DNA of 21,311 nucleotides, taken from contig VKHC01000063.1 in NCBI GenBank assembly GCA_015143735.1, positions 1 through 21,311 of the forward strand, given 5' to 3'. Positions within the stretch are counted from its first letter, which is position 1. Every line of letters begins with the position of its first letter. A program made the translations under genes and the position numbers. Under the pieces are notes generated by a model. It was not told the DNA's origin, ran no database searches, and saw only the letters and a program-made list of their open reading frames with translations. The stretch comes from Synura sp. LO234KE. Its lineage: Eukaryota; Sar; Synurophyceae; Synurales; Mallomonadaceae. Positions 1 to 10,700 of this stretch are shown piece after piece.

Positions 1-1036
1 GTGATAAGCGTTATTTAACACAATTTCAAAGTGTTGTGTTAAAAGTCAAAACAAGATATCTCAAGCACCAGTGCATATTATCAGGTAAAATAATTCATTT
101 CAGGTCAAGCAAATGAAAAATTAACCCCCCATCGTAAACTGTTGGCATATTATATAAGGCCATAAATTAGTTTTTCTGAAAACTGTCACATGATTCGGAA
201 GATAATCCTCTTCTACGAATAAAGGAATCTTGGCCCACCCCACAATCTCACTCCAGCTCACCAATCTCGAGATAATTTAATTCACAATTGCATATCACAC
301 ATTTCTAATCGATTTATGATCAAAATTAATTTGCCTCTCTTTATATCTGCCCTCCAAGTCACTATTTTTACTTTGCCTGCCAGTCCCTCCAAGATGCATC
401 AAGCAGCGACGTCAGCAGACTCCCAACACAACAGGTATCCTTACGAGCACTTCAAACACGCATGATAATACCTCATTAACGTGCAGGAAGTTTGAGGATC
501 ATGACAGGACGCTTGAAAATGCTCCTGACGTAACCCGCTAGTACCAGCCCAAGCCGCCCTTATCTTACATGTAAGATTCCTCTCCTTGCGTCTTGTGCCC
601 AAACATACCACTCCATCACCTGCTAAAGCCTCCCGAGCTCCCCGAATGTCCCGCTATGCATTACCTGCCATATATACCTAGCTCCTAGCTTGAGCTCTCA
701 CACGCTCGACTTGATCACTTCCGCCACACGTTGTTTCCACGTTGTCCACACATCCCGACCCATACATATGTCATGTCATGTTAAAGCATCACACACGACA
801 TGTCAAATGCATTAATCCATCCCGCTCGTGCACTCGTAATTAAATTAAGATTATTCATAACAGTCGTACTCTGTCCGCTTAAGCTACCCTACTAGTAAGC
901 CAGAAGTGAAGTAGAATCAACGCAGAAGCAGTGTAAACACGTTTCCATACGTTTCAGACAAGATAGATATAGTTACCAACAAAACCAGTACCGCTAGACA
1001 GGTACTACCGTAGATTACGGATAACTCTGCCGACGG
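1..1036. other. Left flank without a recognisable gene
   Basis: No long open frame on either strand and no splice-linked exon set that I could support. From about 330 to 760 the plus strand is pyrimidine-rich, which is compatible with intron or UTR sequence of a gene that continues off the left edge, but nothing proves this. The only clear structure is a short inverted repeat at 14-43. Confidence 0.5.
14..43. repeat. Short inverted repeat (10-base arms)
   Basis: Arms tttaacacaa (14-23) and ttgtgttaaa (34-43) are perfect reverse complements around a 10-base loop. AT-rich, no run of T specific to a terminator; a chance hairpin or the footprint of an old element are both possible. Confidence 0.5.
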
Positions 1037-1273
1037 TTACCATACCGTCCGCTGATCAGTAAAGCAAAATTGAAGTAGGAAGAGTGTAGGTGCCAGAGTA
1101 CCGAGCAGTGATAGGGTAAATAGAAACCGCATAAAATACCATAAGTGCCCTATGCAGCTGTTATGCTGCAACAAACCCGTGTTTGTTGAGACGTTGTCCG
1201 GAGCTCTGCGGCGGGACCTGGAGGAGGAGCCCTCCGAGAGCGTGTCGCTGTCCCCTCGAAAATTGCTCCGCAA
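1037..1273 (-). other. Possible exon: Ser/Arg-rich stretch followed by one hydrophobic segment
   Basis: The minus strand has an open frame reading a Ser/Arg-rich stretch (about residues 10-24 of the frame) followed by a strongly hydrophobic segment (FMRFLFTLSLLGTLAPTLFL) that would make a membrane anchor, with a possible GTATGG donor just before the stop. It has no ATG at its 5' end, so it could only be an internal exon. A candidate upstream exon lies at 1723-1848, but the phases and the intervening acceptor are not convincing. A second open frame (1150-1398, minus) overlaps it, which argues for caution. Not recognised; may be noncoding. Confidence 0.2.
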
Positions 1274-1379
1274 TGCACTAGTTGTTTTAGGTAGCTTTCC
1301 GCTAAAGTGCTTGTTTCTTTTGTTGCCTTCCTGGTCCCGGCCAAAGTGGTGGTCTGTTTATTCGCACCGCGCATTAAAA

Positions 1380-1660
1380 GTGTTATACCGTGCCCCATCT
1401 AGTACCCCTGCCGACACTGCTGGCGCACTTGGTGGCCGCTTCGCTACAATGTCACGACCTCCCTCTGTGGTCACTCCGTAGGAAGTTCTTCCCCCGGGGG
1501 TGCTGGTACGCGCGTCCCCTTCTACCTAGTTGGGGACGTCGTTGCGTATTAATCATCCCCGGGGGAGGCATTTCCTACACCCTTGGGTGGAGGCCGCCTC
1601 CCCCTACCCCCACTCGGTCACGGGGTTTGCCATTTGGTACATGGGGGCTCTTAATTGTTA
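1380..1660 (+). repeat. GC-rich dispersed repeat, copy A
   Basis: A GC-rich block stands out against AT-richer flanks. Two parts recur elsewhere in the window in the opposite orientation. A hairpin block at 1514-1537 (gtcccc stem, ggggac stem) with its flanks matches the reverse complement of 15646-15672 apart from a 3-base gap and a few changes. The block at 1620-1647 matches the reverse complement of 21284-21311 at 25 of 28 bases, and part of it matches 15435-15456. Copy A also has self-complementary cores at 1491-1500 and 1557-1564. No coding capacity, target-site duplication or terminal repeat could be identified, so the class of element is unknown. Confidence 0.6.
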
Positions 1661-1722
1661 TATACTTCTGTATTACAATAATTAAGATGAAAGATTTTCG
1701 GTAAAACATTAGAAAACATATG

Positions 1723-1848
1723 TTAATACCACCGCAAGAATCTCCTCCTGCTGAGTACGGCCCAGTGCGAGTGGGTATTGTTCGCTCCGAGGAGCCACGA
1801 TACGATTGAAGATTCGTCATTTTCTTGGATCCTTGGTGCACCATCCAT
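1723..1848 (-). other. Possible first exon, 41 codons
   Basis: From an ATG at 1848 the minus strand reads MDGAPRIQENDESSIVSWLL and continues to a stop at 1723-1725, with in-frame donors GTACTC and GTATTA shortly before the stop. The composition looks protein-like, but a second ATG 4 bases downstream opens another frame through the same bases (to 1575). No downstream exon can be assigned with confidence, because the next 350 bases are occupied by the GC-rich repeat. Confidence 0.18.
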
Positions 1849-2153
1849 TTAGCGGCGGTTATCTAGACTAGATCTCTCCTCATATCTACCTTCGTCTTGC
1901 CTCTACCCCTACACTATCATGCACACTGGTTCCCTGCGACTATTCAACCTCTCCTTCGGCGGATACTACCTACTCTTCCGTGACATCATACATTAAATGA
2001 AAAAGAGCGATGATGGAATACCCGCTTGGTTTACAATTACCATAAGCACCGAGGAATGAAAATCAACAGCAGGGCCATATAAAGTAAAAATAACAAACAG
2101 CAGCCGCATGGTCAAGCCGAGTGGAAGCGCTCAAGCGCTCAGCACCCGTTCGC

Positions 2154-4331
2154 TCAAACTAATTGTATACCGCAGCTCGCCAGTGTACGAGATAAGAACG
2201 GATTAGTATCATGATTACCTACACCCAAGTTTTGTAAGGCATTGTTTGTGGTGCCGCTGGGATTATTCATCGTTGTCTGGCGGTTGGGAGGTTCGGGAGA
2301 CACTTTCTCCGCGCCTCGAACCCAAGACATGATTCCTTTCGTCGACTTTACCCCGTGGCTCTTCCCCAATACAAGAGCAGGAGATGTCTCCTGAGGTGAT
2401 CGTGGCCGCTCCTCTTTGTCCTTATTCGATGGTGACGTGCAAGAAGAGGCACCTGCTATGGTACTCGTGCTTTCTCCTACGCCACGGGACTCGTTTCTCC
2501 GCTCAAAATTGCGTTGTAATTCCGCTGGAGTTCCGGTATACTCCCGTAGAAGCATAGGTAGATTTCTTCTGTTGCAGAGCTCTAATTCTTGATTCCGACT
2601 GCTGCTGGAATGAGAAGCGATTCTGGGAGCTACGACGTGGAAGAATACTGGACACTGGATGGACGTGGGGTGAATCACTTTGAGAGCAGCAGTGAGTGTT
2701 CCTTCGAAAGGCGATCGTGTGCAAAGCTGTAATTTCGTCCTCAGAATCACTTCAATCGAAGCGATGATATTCTGATACAGAGAAGGTGCCGTAAAGGTGA
2801 CCGTTACTCTTGTTTTGAGACCGGGAGCAAAGCTGCGTGGGAAGGCGGAAACGGTCACGTGGTTGCTCCGGAAGTCTTTTGTCACCACGTCGACTTCAAC
2901 TTCGTGCGTGGCAGTGTTGATGATTTCCACGAAGATGATCTGTTTTGAACCTTGCGGTACCTGTCCAAGGTCAAGAAAGGGGCCATCGGAGTAGATCGAT
3001 TTGTTATGAATGGAAGGAGTGATTCCAGCACCAATCACTACTTTAGAGTATTTATTGAATGCGTTTGTTAGTGTAGGATCGAACGCAGCGAGCGCTTCTT
3101 CTTGCGCTTTGCTGATATATGCGCCAGGAACATCTACAATTCTTCTTAGACTTGCTTGTGGATCTTCAGTATTCAGATGATTCGTATTCGTGGTGTTGTT
3201 CTTAGTCCCTGAGGCTAAGGGTGGGTGGAGCAATTGCCGGCGGGAATCTGTCTTTGTGAAAGGCATAGAGATGCTCGCGAGTCGATTCGGTTTCTTGTTA
3301 TTCTCTGGATCGATCGACTTTCTTAGGGCTGTTATGATTCGCAGAGCTTGCTTGTCGCGATTGTATTCGGGTACATCGGAATCCATGGCGTTGACTAATG
3401 TGTTTCCTTGCAATATCAACGTATCTTCTTCAACCACATCTTTATCTTTTGAATCGTTTTTGAAAATTATACCCATCTCATTTTTTTCTAGCGACTCGTA
3501 GGAGAGGCCTGGCATGAGACCGGTTGAAGATTGTAAGTAGCCATTGGTTCCCGCCAAACTCTCATTGATTTCTGTCGCAAGTAATCGCGACATTCGACGA
3601 CCGCGGAGATCCTGTCGAAGCTCTGAATTCATTTTTTTATTCTTTTCGCCTTTAGAGCGGAAGTTGTAGCGAGCAGAAGCTCGAGCGCCAGTTGTTTGAA
3701 TCAAATTCTTTATTTCATGTTCATCTTCCAAATTTAAGTATTGAACTAATGACTCGACCATGACCGATGCGTCCGGATCAATTCTACGAGTTTTCTGTAT
3801 AAGGATTCTCATGCCAGGCTTATTGTACGCAAATATAGCGAGTCGAGCTAGGAACTCTTTGAAGTTCTCGTAGTCTAGTGCATTAAGCCCAGACTGTCCT
3901 TTTCGAACTCTTTGTACATTCAAAACTTTCCACAAGAATTTCAACTCTTCTTTCGTTAAAAGTCTGGGAATAATTCTAAAATCTCTACAAAATACCAATA
4001 ACTCGAAGAAAGACATTGACTCGTTCGCAGCTTTTATTTGGTCATATGTTAATGAGTTCATGGAAAGCTGATCAACTGGGGATTGGAACTTAGCATAAAA
4101 ATCAAAAATTAACCGCAAGCTACTGTTTTCTTCAATCGCTTTATGCGTCACTGCGCGCGGTCCATTTGACAACTTAACTAGAATTTGAGTTCCACTCAAG
4201 TCATTCAGAGAAGTATTCGCTAACTCTAAAAATCTTCTGTATATTTCTCTGTCCAGTAATTCTATATTTTTCGAGAAATCTATGAGTGATCCTAGAAGCT
4301 CTGGGCGCGTAACAATCGACTCCGACGGCAT
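2154..4331 (-). CDS. ASH-domain protein with EF-hand-like N-terminus, cilium-type
   Basis: Uninterrupted 725-codon frame. Residues about 60-175 are helical and resemble the EF-hand-like folds common in ciliary and cytoskeletal proteins of protists: a core at 107-139 (FFELLVFCRDFRIIPRLL onward) followed at 152-169 by the LDYENFKEFLARLAIFAY helix; canonical calcium-loop acids are not evident, so calcium binding is doubtful. Residues 220-410 are charged and low in complexity. Residues about 450-567 read as a beta-sandwich of the ASH/MSP type (FLDLGQVPQGSKQIIFVEI, then an F-PG turn and a TVTF strand), the domain that targets proteins to cilia, centrosomes or related sites. The last 150 residues are Ser/Pro-rich and disordered. 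The ATG at 4331 is chosen because it is the first in the frame and lies 147 bases from the divergent transporter start. I do not recognise the specific family member; a ciliary role is inferred from the domain pair. Confidence 0.8.
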   Translation of the reverse strand: MPSESIVTRPELLGSLIDFSKNIELLDREIYRRFLELANTSLNDLSGTQILVKLSNGPRAVTHKAIEENSSLRLIFDFYAKFQSPVDQLSMNSLTYDQIKAANESMSFFELLVFCRDFRIIPRLLTKEELKFLWKVLNVQRVRKGQSGLNALDYENFKEFLARLAIFAYNKPGMRILIQKTRRIDPDASVMVESLVQYLNLEDEHEIKNLIQTTGARASARYNFRSKGEKNKKMNSELRQDLRGRRMSRLLATEINESLAGTNGYLQSSTGLMPGLSYESLEKNEMGIIFKNDSKDKDVVEEDTLILQGNTLVNAMDSDVPEYNRDKQALRIITALRKSIDPENNKKPNRLASISMPFTKTDSRRQLLHPPLASGTKNNTTNTNHLNTEDPQASLRRIVDVPGAYISKAQEEALAAFDPTLTNAFNKYSKVVIGAGITPSIHNKSIYSDGPFLDLGQVPQGSKQIIFVEIINTATHEVEVDVVTKDFRSNHVTVSAFPRSFAPGLKTRVTVTFTAPSLYQNIIASIEVILRTKLQLCTRSPFEGTLTAALKVIHPTSIQCPVFFHVVAPRIASHSSSSRNQELELCNRRNLPMLLREYTGTPAELQRNFERRNESRGVGESTSTIAGASSCTSPSNKDKEERPRSPQETSPALVLGKSHGVKSTKGIMSWVRGAEKVSPEPPNRQTTMNNPSGTTNNALQNLGVGNHDTNPFLSRTLASCGIQLV

Positions 4332-4478
4332 GCAGTTTTTATTAATTGTGCAACGGAAAACGAAGTCAGTACACGTGTGGTGTATGAAAAATTACATGGA
4401 AAAAGCAACAGACTGTTTTCAGAAATACACACGTCATTCATTACTTCGGCTTGTGTTGTTTTGTAAGAAATAAAACAG
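4332..4478. promoter_or_regulatory. Shared divergent promoter region (147 bases)
   Basis: This gap separates the start codons of the minus-strand ASH-domain gene and the plus-strand ABCG gene, so both promoters and 5' UTRs must fit in it or overlap the coding regions. It is AT-rich. No TATA-like or other element could be assigned confidently. Confidence 0.5.
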
Positions 4479-6829
4479 ATGAAGCAGCAAAGGGCTCTTT
4501 CACAAAGGGTTGCAGATGAGAAAGTTTCGATGGAGTGGAGAGATGTTAAATTTTCCACTTATGTTAAGGATCCTAAAAATTCGAAATTTATGAAGACTGC
4601 GTACTCAAAGCGCTGTATACTCAACGGTCTTAGTGGGACAGCGAAATCAGGAGAGTTAATAGCCATTATGGGACCTACTGGATCGGGTAAAACCTCATTT
4701 TTGAATGCTCTGGCAGCAAGGTTTCCAGATGGTGGATCCAAGTTTTTCAACCTTAGCGGATCCTTTATTGTGAATGGAAAACCAAGAAATGATGATTTTT
4801 TCCGACGCATTTCTGCTTTCGTAACTCAAGTAAGGATAGATTTAGATTCGCTTTTTCTTTTTATATTTCCACTTGTAGGATGACCTCATGTACCCGCACC
4901 TAACCGTCCAAGAAACTTTGCTACTTGCGTCGAATTTCTATACTCGCTCCAGCGAATCAAGAGAAAACAAGCTTCGCGTGGTTAATAATGTTATAGCAGA
5001 ACTTGGTTTGACCAAAGCGGCAAATACAATCATTGGGAGCGCGAGCTTACGTGGTGTATCTGGAGGGGAGAGGAAACGAACGGCAATAGCTGTGCAGCTT
5101 ATCACAGATCCCGCTGTGCTATTCTTGGATGAACCAACTAGCGGTCTGGACTCGTTTCAAGCCCAGAGTGTGATGGAATCCATGAAAGAACTCGCAATGT
5201 CAGGAAGATTGGTTGTGTCAGTTATTCATCAGCCTCGCTCGTCGATCTTTGCGATGTTTGATCAGCTCCTACTTCTCTCAGAAGGATATACTATGTACTA
5301 TGGACCTTCTGGAAATGCTGTGACCTATTTTTCTGCGTTAGGCTATACAAACCCAGATTTATATAACCCTGCAGATTACTTCTTAGATATCTTATCTATG
5401 GATGTGCGATCGAAAGAGAGAGAAGAAACTACCCGTAACCGTATAAATGATTTTGCGCAGTTGTGGCTAAAGAAATCTGCGGACGATGAAGCAAATGGTG
5501 TGAAATTCATTCATTTCGATAATGAGATTCAGCCAATTAGTGTGGAAAGGTCATTGACGAAATCGATTCAAAACTTTTTCTCTCTCTCTTGGCGTTCTTT
5601 TACTGAAATGAAGCGGGACAAGCCTCTTATCATGGTAAAAATAATGGGCACATTAATGCAAGGATTCGTTCTTGGTGGTGTGTACTCTGAGAGTGGCCAC
5701 GGACAAGTCGCTATTGAAAACAAGATAGGGCTATTGTACACGAACGTGCTCAACCAATCGTTCTTAGCGCTGAACGGCGTACTCAATGTTTTCCCGAAAG
5801 AAAGAATCATCATGAACAGGTAAATTATTGACTTATACTTATCCGGTGGACTGCCTGTTTCCTCCTGTTATAACTATACGAGTTCAACGTGGTTGGGCGC
5901 TTCCTTCTGTGTAAATTTCAATTCGCAAGGACCTCTGAATAGATAGATTCAAGCATTTCCTTACTTGTTTTTCAAATTACGTGTGAACACTGTCCGCATT
6001 CTGTTCATAGAGAGCGGGCTGCTTACGCCTACGACACAGCCACCTACATGCTGGCGAAGTTCTTTACTGAGATCCCCATGATGGTCACTCCTCCCATGGT
6101 CTTCAATTGCATCATGTATTGGTTAGCCGGGCTCAATCCCAAAGGCGACCGTTTCGTCATCGGTACACTCGTTATGATGCTCATGGCGATGGGCGCCGGG
6201 TCCCTAGGATTTGTGGTGGGCTCCATTACTAGTGGGGAGGGAGCCGCAGCGTTAGGTCCTGCGCTAAATATCATTTGCGCGTTGTTCGCAGGATTCTTTA
6301 TGTACGTGTTCGAACAATATATCCCTATATTGATAAGCGTTCGAATCACGGACTCCTTTTTTGTTTCATGTATGAATGTGGTTCAGTAATTTGGGCTCCT
6401 TGCCAATAGTCGCGAACTGGATTCCCTACGTGTCGTTTATAAAATGGGCTGTGGAGGCCTTGTATATCAATGAATTCAAAGGCCAGCATTTCAAATGCGA
6501 CTCTTACCCATGCATTAGCTCAGGTTAGTCACACGATACTACTTCGTGATTCAAATACAATGATAAAATCACTCCTATTATATTTAGGTGATGCGGTGTT
6601 GCAGAGCTTCTCGTATGGTAAAGATACTGTAGGCAGCGCGGTGATTGGGCTCGCCGTCGTCAGTTGCGGATACCTTCTTCTCTCCTATATGTTTCTCGTG
6701 ATTGGTCGCGTACGCTACGTTCCGATGGGGCATGTAGGCTCTATGGTGGAAAAGATTGAGAAAAAGTTCCCGACAGGAATGTCTTTGACTGAAGTTGCGG
6801 CGAAGTCAGAGGAGAAGAATGGAAATTGA
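4479..6829 (+). CDS. ABCG-family (White/WBC) half-transporter, five exons
   Basis: Joining exons 4479-4829, 4879-5819, 6011-6301, 6387-6523 and 6588-6829 gives 654 codons (653 residues), a normal length for an ABCG half-transporter. Introns are 49, 191, 85 and 64 bases with donors GTAAGG, GTAAAT, GTACGT and GTTAGT and matching phases, and the joins restore family motifs (FVTQ|DDLMYPHLTV; MNR|ERAAYAYD; FF|INLGSLP; ISS|GDAVLQ). The nucleotide-binding domain comes first: Walker A GPTGSGKT at 65-72, signature VSGGE at 177-181, Walker B/D-loop LFLDEPTSGLD at 198-208, switch histidine 234. The NPADYFLDI motif follows, then a membrane domain of about six helices ending near residue 635. All catalytic residues are present, so it should be an active ATP-driven exporter after dimerisation. 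ABCG members carry lipids, sterols and hydrophobic compounds; the substrate here cannot be told. Confidence 0.93.
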
Positions 6830-7710
6830 GTTATTAAGTTTGTCGTGTTCGGTATATGTGCAGTGGGATAAAGACGGGTTTCCTTGTCCGGCAGTGCCTT
6901 CGAAGAGGTCTGGATTCGAGAAGATAAGAAATTGACTTCCACTTGTTTAATGAGCTGTTTAATTATTAATCATGAAAGTTTGCACCGAATAAGTATAGAT
7001 CTATGACCGTACTAATGAGAAACACATAGTATAATCACCATAGCAAGAAGCCACTACAGTTGTTAGGATTATGATTTAAATCTACAAGTGCAGAACAACC
7101 CATGTGTCTCGGTATGACGAATACCGAAGACGACCTCGTCCACCATCATCTATCGAGGAGCGATTATTACATGAAGAAATCAAACTCTAGTAAATGTCCG
7201 AGGACGTGGGGCACAGCTCGACAGGCAGATAGAGAATTACGGCCGCATCTCCTGAAGCAAGGAAAAGGTATCAAGAAACTAGCACCAGAATGGAGAACAA
7301 GAATGACGAAGCGTGGTGGTGGCGTCCGTTTTTACGAACTCAGCGGATTTTTGCTTGCTTGTTTCTAGACTGTATGCGCGTTCTACTATCGTAAATCCTA
7401 GTACCACCACCTCAGTACGAAATAATAAAAATAGCCTTGGTTTGTTACCGAATTAGTTCGGAGTTCATGTCATAGTTGTTGAGGAGTACTACCGTTCGGG
7501 GTAACATATGCAAGGAAATAAATATTATTTAGAATCTTCATCGTGAAGTTAAACACTCCGCCTGAAACCAAGCCAGGGCGATGAAGTCCTTTTGGCGAAA
7601 ATAAATTAGTTAAATTACGAAGAACCTAAGTACCTCCCATGAACCACATGGCAAATTCCGTGGCACCAAGTGAAAGGATCGCGAGGAAGTCCTTAGTAAT
7701 GAATGCATCC
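6830..7710. other. Convergent intergenic region
   Basis: This lies between the 3' ends of the ABCG gene (plus) and the HDAC gene (minus) and should hold both 3' UTRs. A plus-strand frame at 7102-7368 (88 codons from ATG) is open, Lys/Arg-rich, unlike any family I know and without splice or codon evidence, so I do not call it a gene. Nothing else with clear structure was seen. Confidence 0.6.
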
Positions 7711-10700
7711 TTATTCTTCCTGGGAACACTTGTCTACATTTTGATTTGATGGCGAAGACGATCCGCTGATTCCAAAAACAAACGCCTCCACACAGTTCGC
7801 AAGCGAATGCGCTTGTTTACTTACTTCGTATCCACCTTCCAAGACTGCCACCAGCCTACCATTACACAACGTATTGGCCTCATTTCGGAGGCACTCGCCC
7901 ATCCACAAGTAGTCCTCGCTCTTCAACCCTAACGGACTTCCCAGCGGGTCCGAGATCGCCCCATCGAATCCTGCACTGACAAAGATGATATCCGGGCAGA
8001 ACTTACGCATGGCCGGAATGACTTGTTCTTCTAATGCACTTAGAAAACCTAGTCGACCACGTTTGACGTCGCGATTGTAACCGGAATGGGTCGATCGAAC
8101 GACCGGGAAGACGTTGACGATAACGGTATTTTCTGTTTGTCTGTCTACACCAAGGGTACAGCATTCAGAAGAAGGAAAGAAATATTTCGGAGGGTCGCAC
8201 TGTAGGTGTACGCTTGCATAGAACGCGTCCGGATCTCCTTCGAGAATCTCGGCCGTACCATTTCCATAGTGCGCATCGATGTCAATGACCGCATACTTCT
8301 TAAACCCGTACTTGATTCGAGAGTATACAGCCCCGATGGCCACGTTGTTCAACAAACAGAAACCGTTCTGAGGACAACCCAACGTGTTTCCGTATCGTCC
8401 GGCGTGATGACCTGGCGGGCGAATACAACAAAACACGTTGTAGATCTTATCGAAATTCAACGCGTGGATCGTTTGGTCCACAGCTTTCCCAGAAGTAACA
8501 GACTCTCCAGGAGACACGGACTCGAGCTTGAAAGAGGGATCGTTATCGTCTCGAGAATGCGCCCACCCTCCCACATCTCCCATCGCCATAGCGTCCACCG
8601 CGCGACAAACGACGTAGACGGCGCTAAGGGCAGCTCGCAGAGAGTTTGCGCAAACAAAGGTATCCGCGAACCCGCAGTCCAGCTCCTCCCACCAACCAAT
8701 TCCACTCATGACCACGTCATCGTTGTTCTGAAGAGCCAAGGAGTTCGAGCGGTTATAACCCTTCTGTTTCTTTTTCCCTTTCCCCTCTCGGAATAGCTTG
8801 ATAGTAAAATCATCAGAGGTCATGCAGTACCACGTTGGAGATTCGTCCACATTCACGTCCTGGTCGGGCACGTCTTCGTCCACCTGAGGCTCAAGATTCC
8901 TTGGACTGGACTTCATCTGCATTTCTTCTTCAACCTCCGCGATCATATCTGCACGTTCGACCAGCGAAGCATGCACTGCTTCTCCTACATCTTCCTCTTG
9001 ATCCTCGCTCATTCCGCTATGAAACAATTTAATGCGTTTAGCAGATATAACGGTGGATTCCTCTGCACCGACATTTCCTTCGGTTACAGGATCGGCATCA
9101 GTAGTGGCCAAGATAACTTGATTACCCCACACTCCAGTCACGGAATTCTCAACAACCACTTGAGGGATCGACTCTTCTACACGTACTTCCATCTGCACCT
9201 CACCTGGTCCACGGACAGTCGCAATCGATTCCGCGACTATCGAAGTTATTTCTTCGCTGATGGTCGTTTCATCGCGAGAAGTTCCATCACTCATCTTCCT
9301 CTTATGACCACTGCCACCCTTCCTCTTCTCCGACGAGGATTCCAGCGTCCCTGTCTCCTCCACCTCCATATTGACTTCCACGCCATGAACTGATGCCGGC
9401 TTAACCGTCTGTTCTGAAGGTGCAGTGGTGACCGCATAGCTGCTCGAGTCCAGTACAATAGTAGACGAAGCACTTGCTTCATCAGCCACAATGGCCAATA
9501 CGTTTAACTCACTTTCCGCCTCCATTGGAGTGTCAATCAGTCGAGAATCGAAAGCACCTTCCACACCACCAATCTTACTCTCAACCTTACTCTCATCGCC
9601 AGGCGCAGAATTAGACTCCTCCTTCGGAATCGCACGGACTTTACCAGTCCCTCCCTCACTACCCCTCTTCCCTTGCTCCGCTAACGGTAACAGTGATTCC
9701 TTGAAGATCACGTATTCTGGATTCCTGGCTAGGAATTTCATTATACCTTTTTTGTAGGGTGCATACCGCCCACATAATTTAGTCTTGGTAACAGTGTTCC
9801 AAAGATTGACACGCTGAGAGCTGATTAAGGTCGACAGAATATTTCTATCCTCCTCACTTAGACCTACCATATCTATATCCTGCTTCTTTTTCTCCTGTAA
9901 AACGATTTCCTTTTGAACAGTTTCCTTACTAACTTTACCTTTTCTCTTCACTGGAGAATCGGGTGCCAAGACAATTGTTTTATGGTACAATTCGGACATG
10001 TCATCGAAATCGGTACCACGATATTTACTCGTCCACAGCTGAAAGTTTGCATGTTTCGATACTTCTCTGATCCATTTCAGAACATTGAGGTGTTCCTCCG
10101 GCATCCCATCTCCTCTGGAATCCTGACCTTGATAGAGAGAAAAGCAAGTCGATCTAGTAAAGCACTGCCTTAGATTCCGGAGATAGGGCGCTCCATTGCC
10201 TGTTAATCTTCTACCCTTGCTACTGTCCCATACCCAAACATGCGTGGTGGGCTCGGGCAAATAGTCTGGATCAAGCTCGTCGTCATCGTCCACATCGCGC
10301 TCTTTAAACAACAAATCCACGATCGACTGGGGTAATCCAATAGTATGCATAGGAATGTCGACCGCAGGAGGACCGTCCTGTGGCGTAGGTATGAGACCGT
10401 TATCGTTGGAGAGCAGCGCATGATCGAGTTTGTCACCCTCGCTATATTCCAAACCACCATTCTTTCCCTTATCATTTGGGTTCGACGGCTGCCCGGAATT
10501 CCGAGTGATTCGTGTCCTTTCGTTTCCCGCAGTATTTATAATATCAGGCTTACGATGGCTATCAACTTTCGCAGATTGCCAATAGGATGTTTTCAGAGTG
10601 ACGTCATTTATTATATCTGGGAACTCCAGTTCATCATCAGACTCCGCGATCACAGGAGCATCTTTCAATGGCACGTGCGGCTGGAATTCCTCCACGGCAG

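Noticed and set aside
1491-1564. Palindromes cccccggggg and ccccgggg as regulatory sites
   Set aside because: They lie within the GC-rich repeat copy and are not kept in copy B, so they are better explained as part of the element.
7102-7368. 88-codon plus-strand frame between the ABCG and HDAC genes
   Set aside because: No recognised motif, no splice partners, lies in the convergent 3' UTR space; likely chance.
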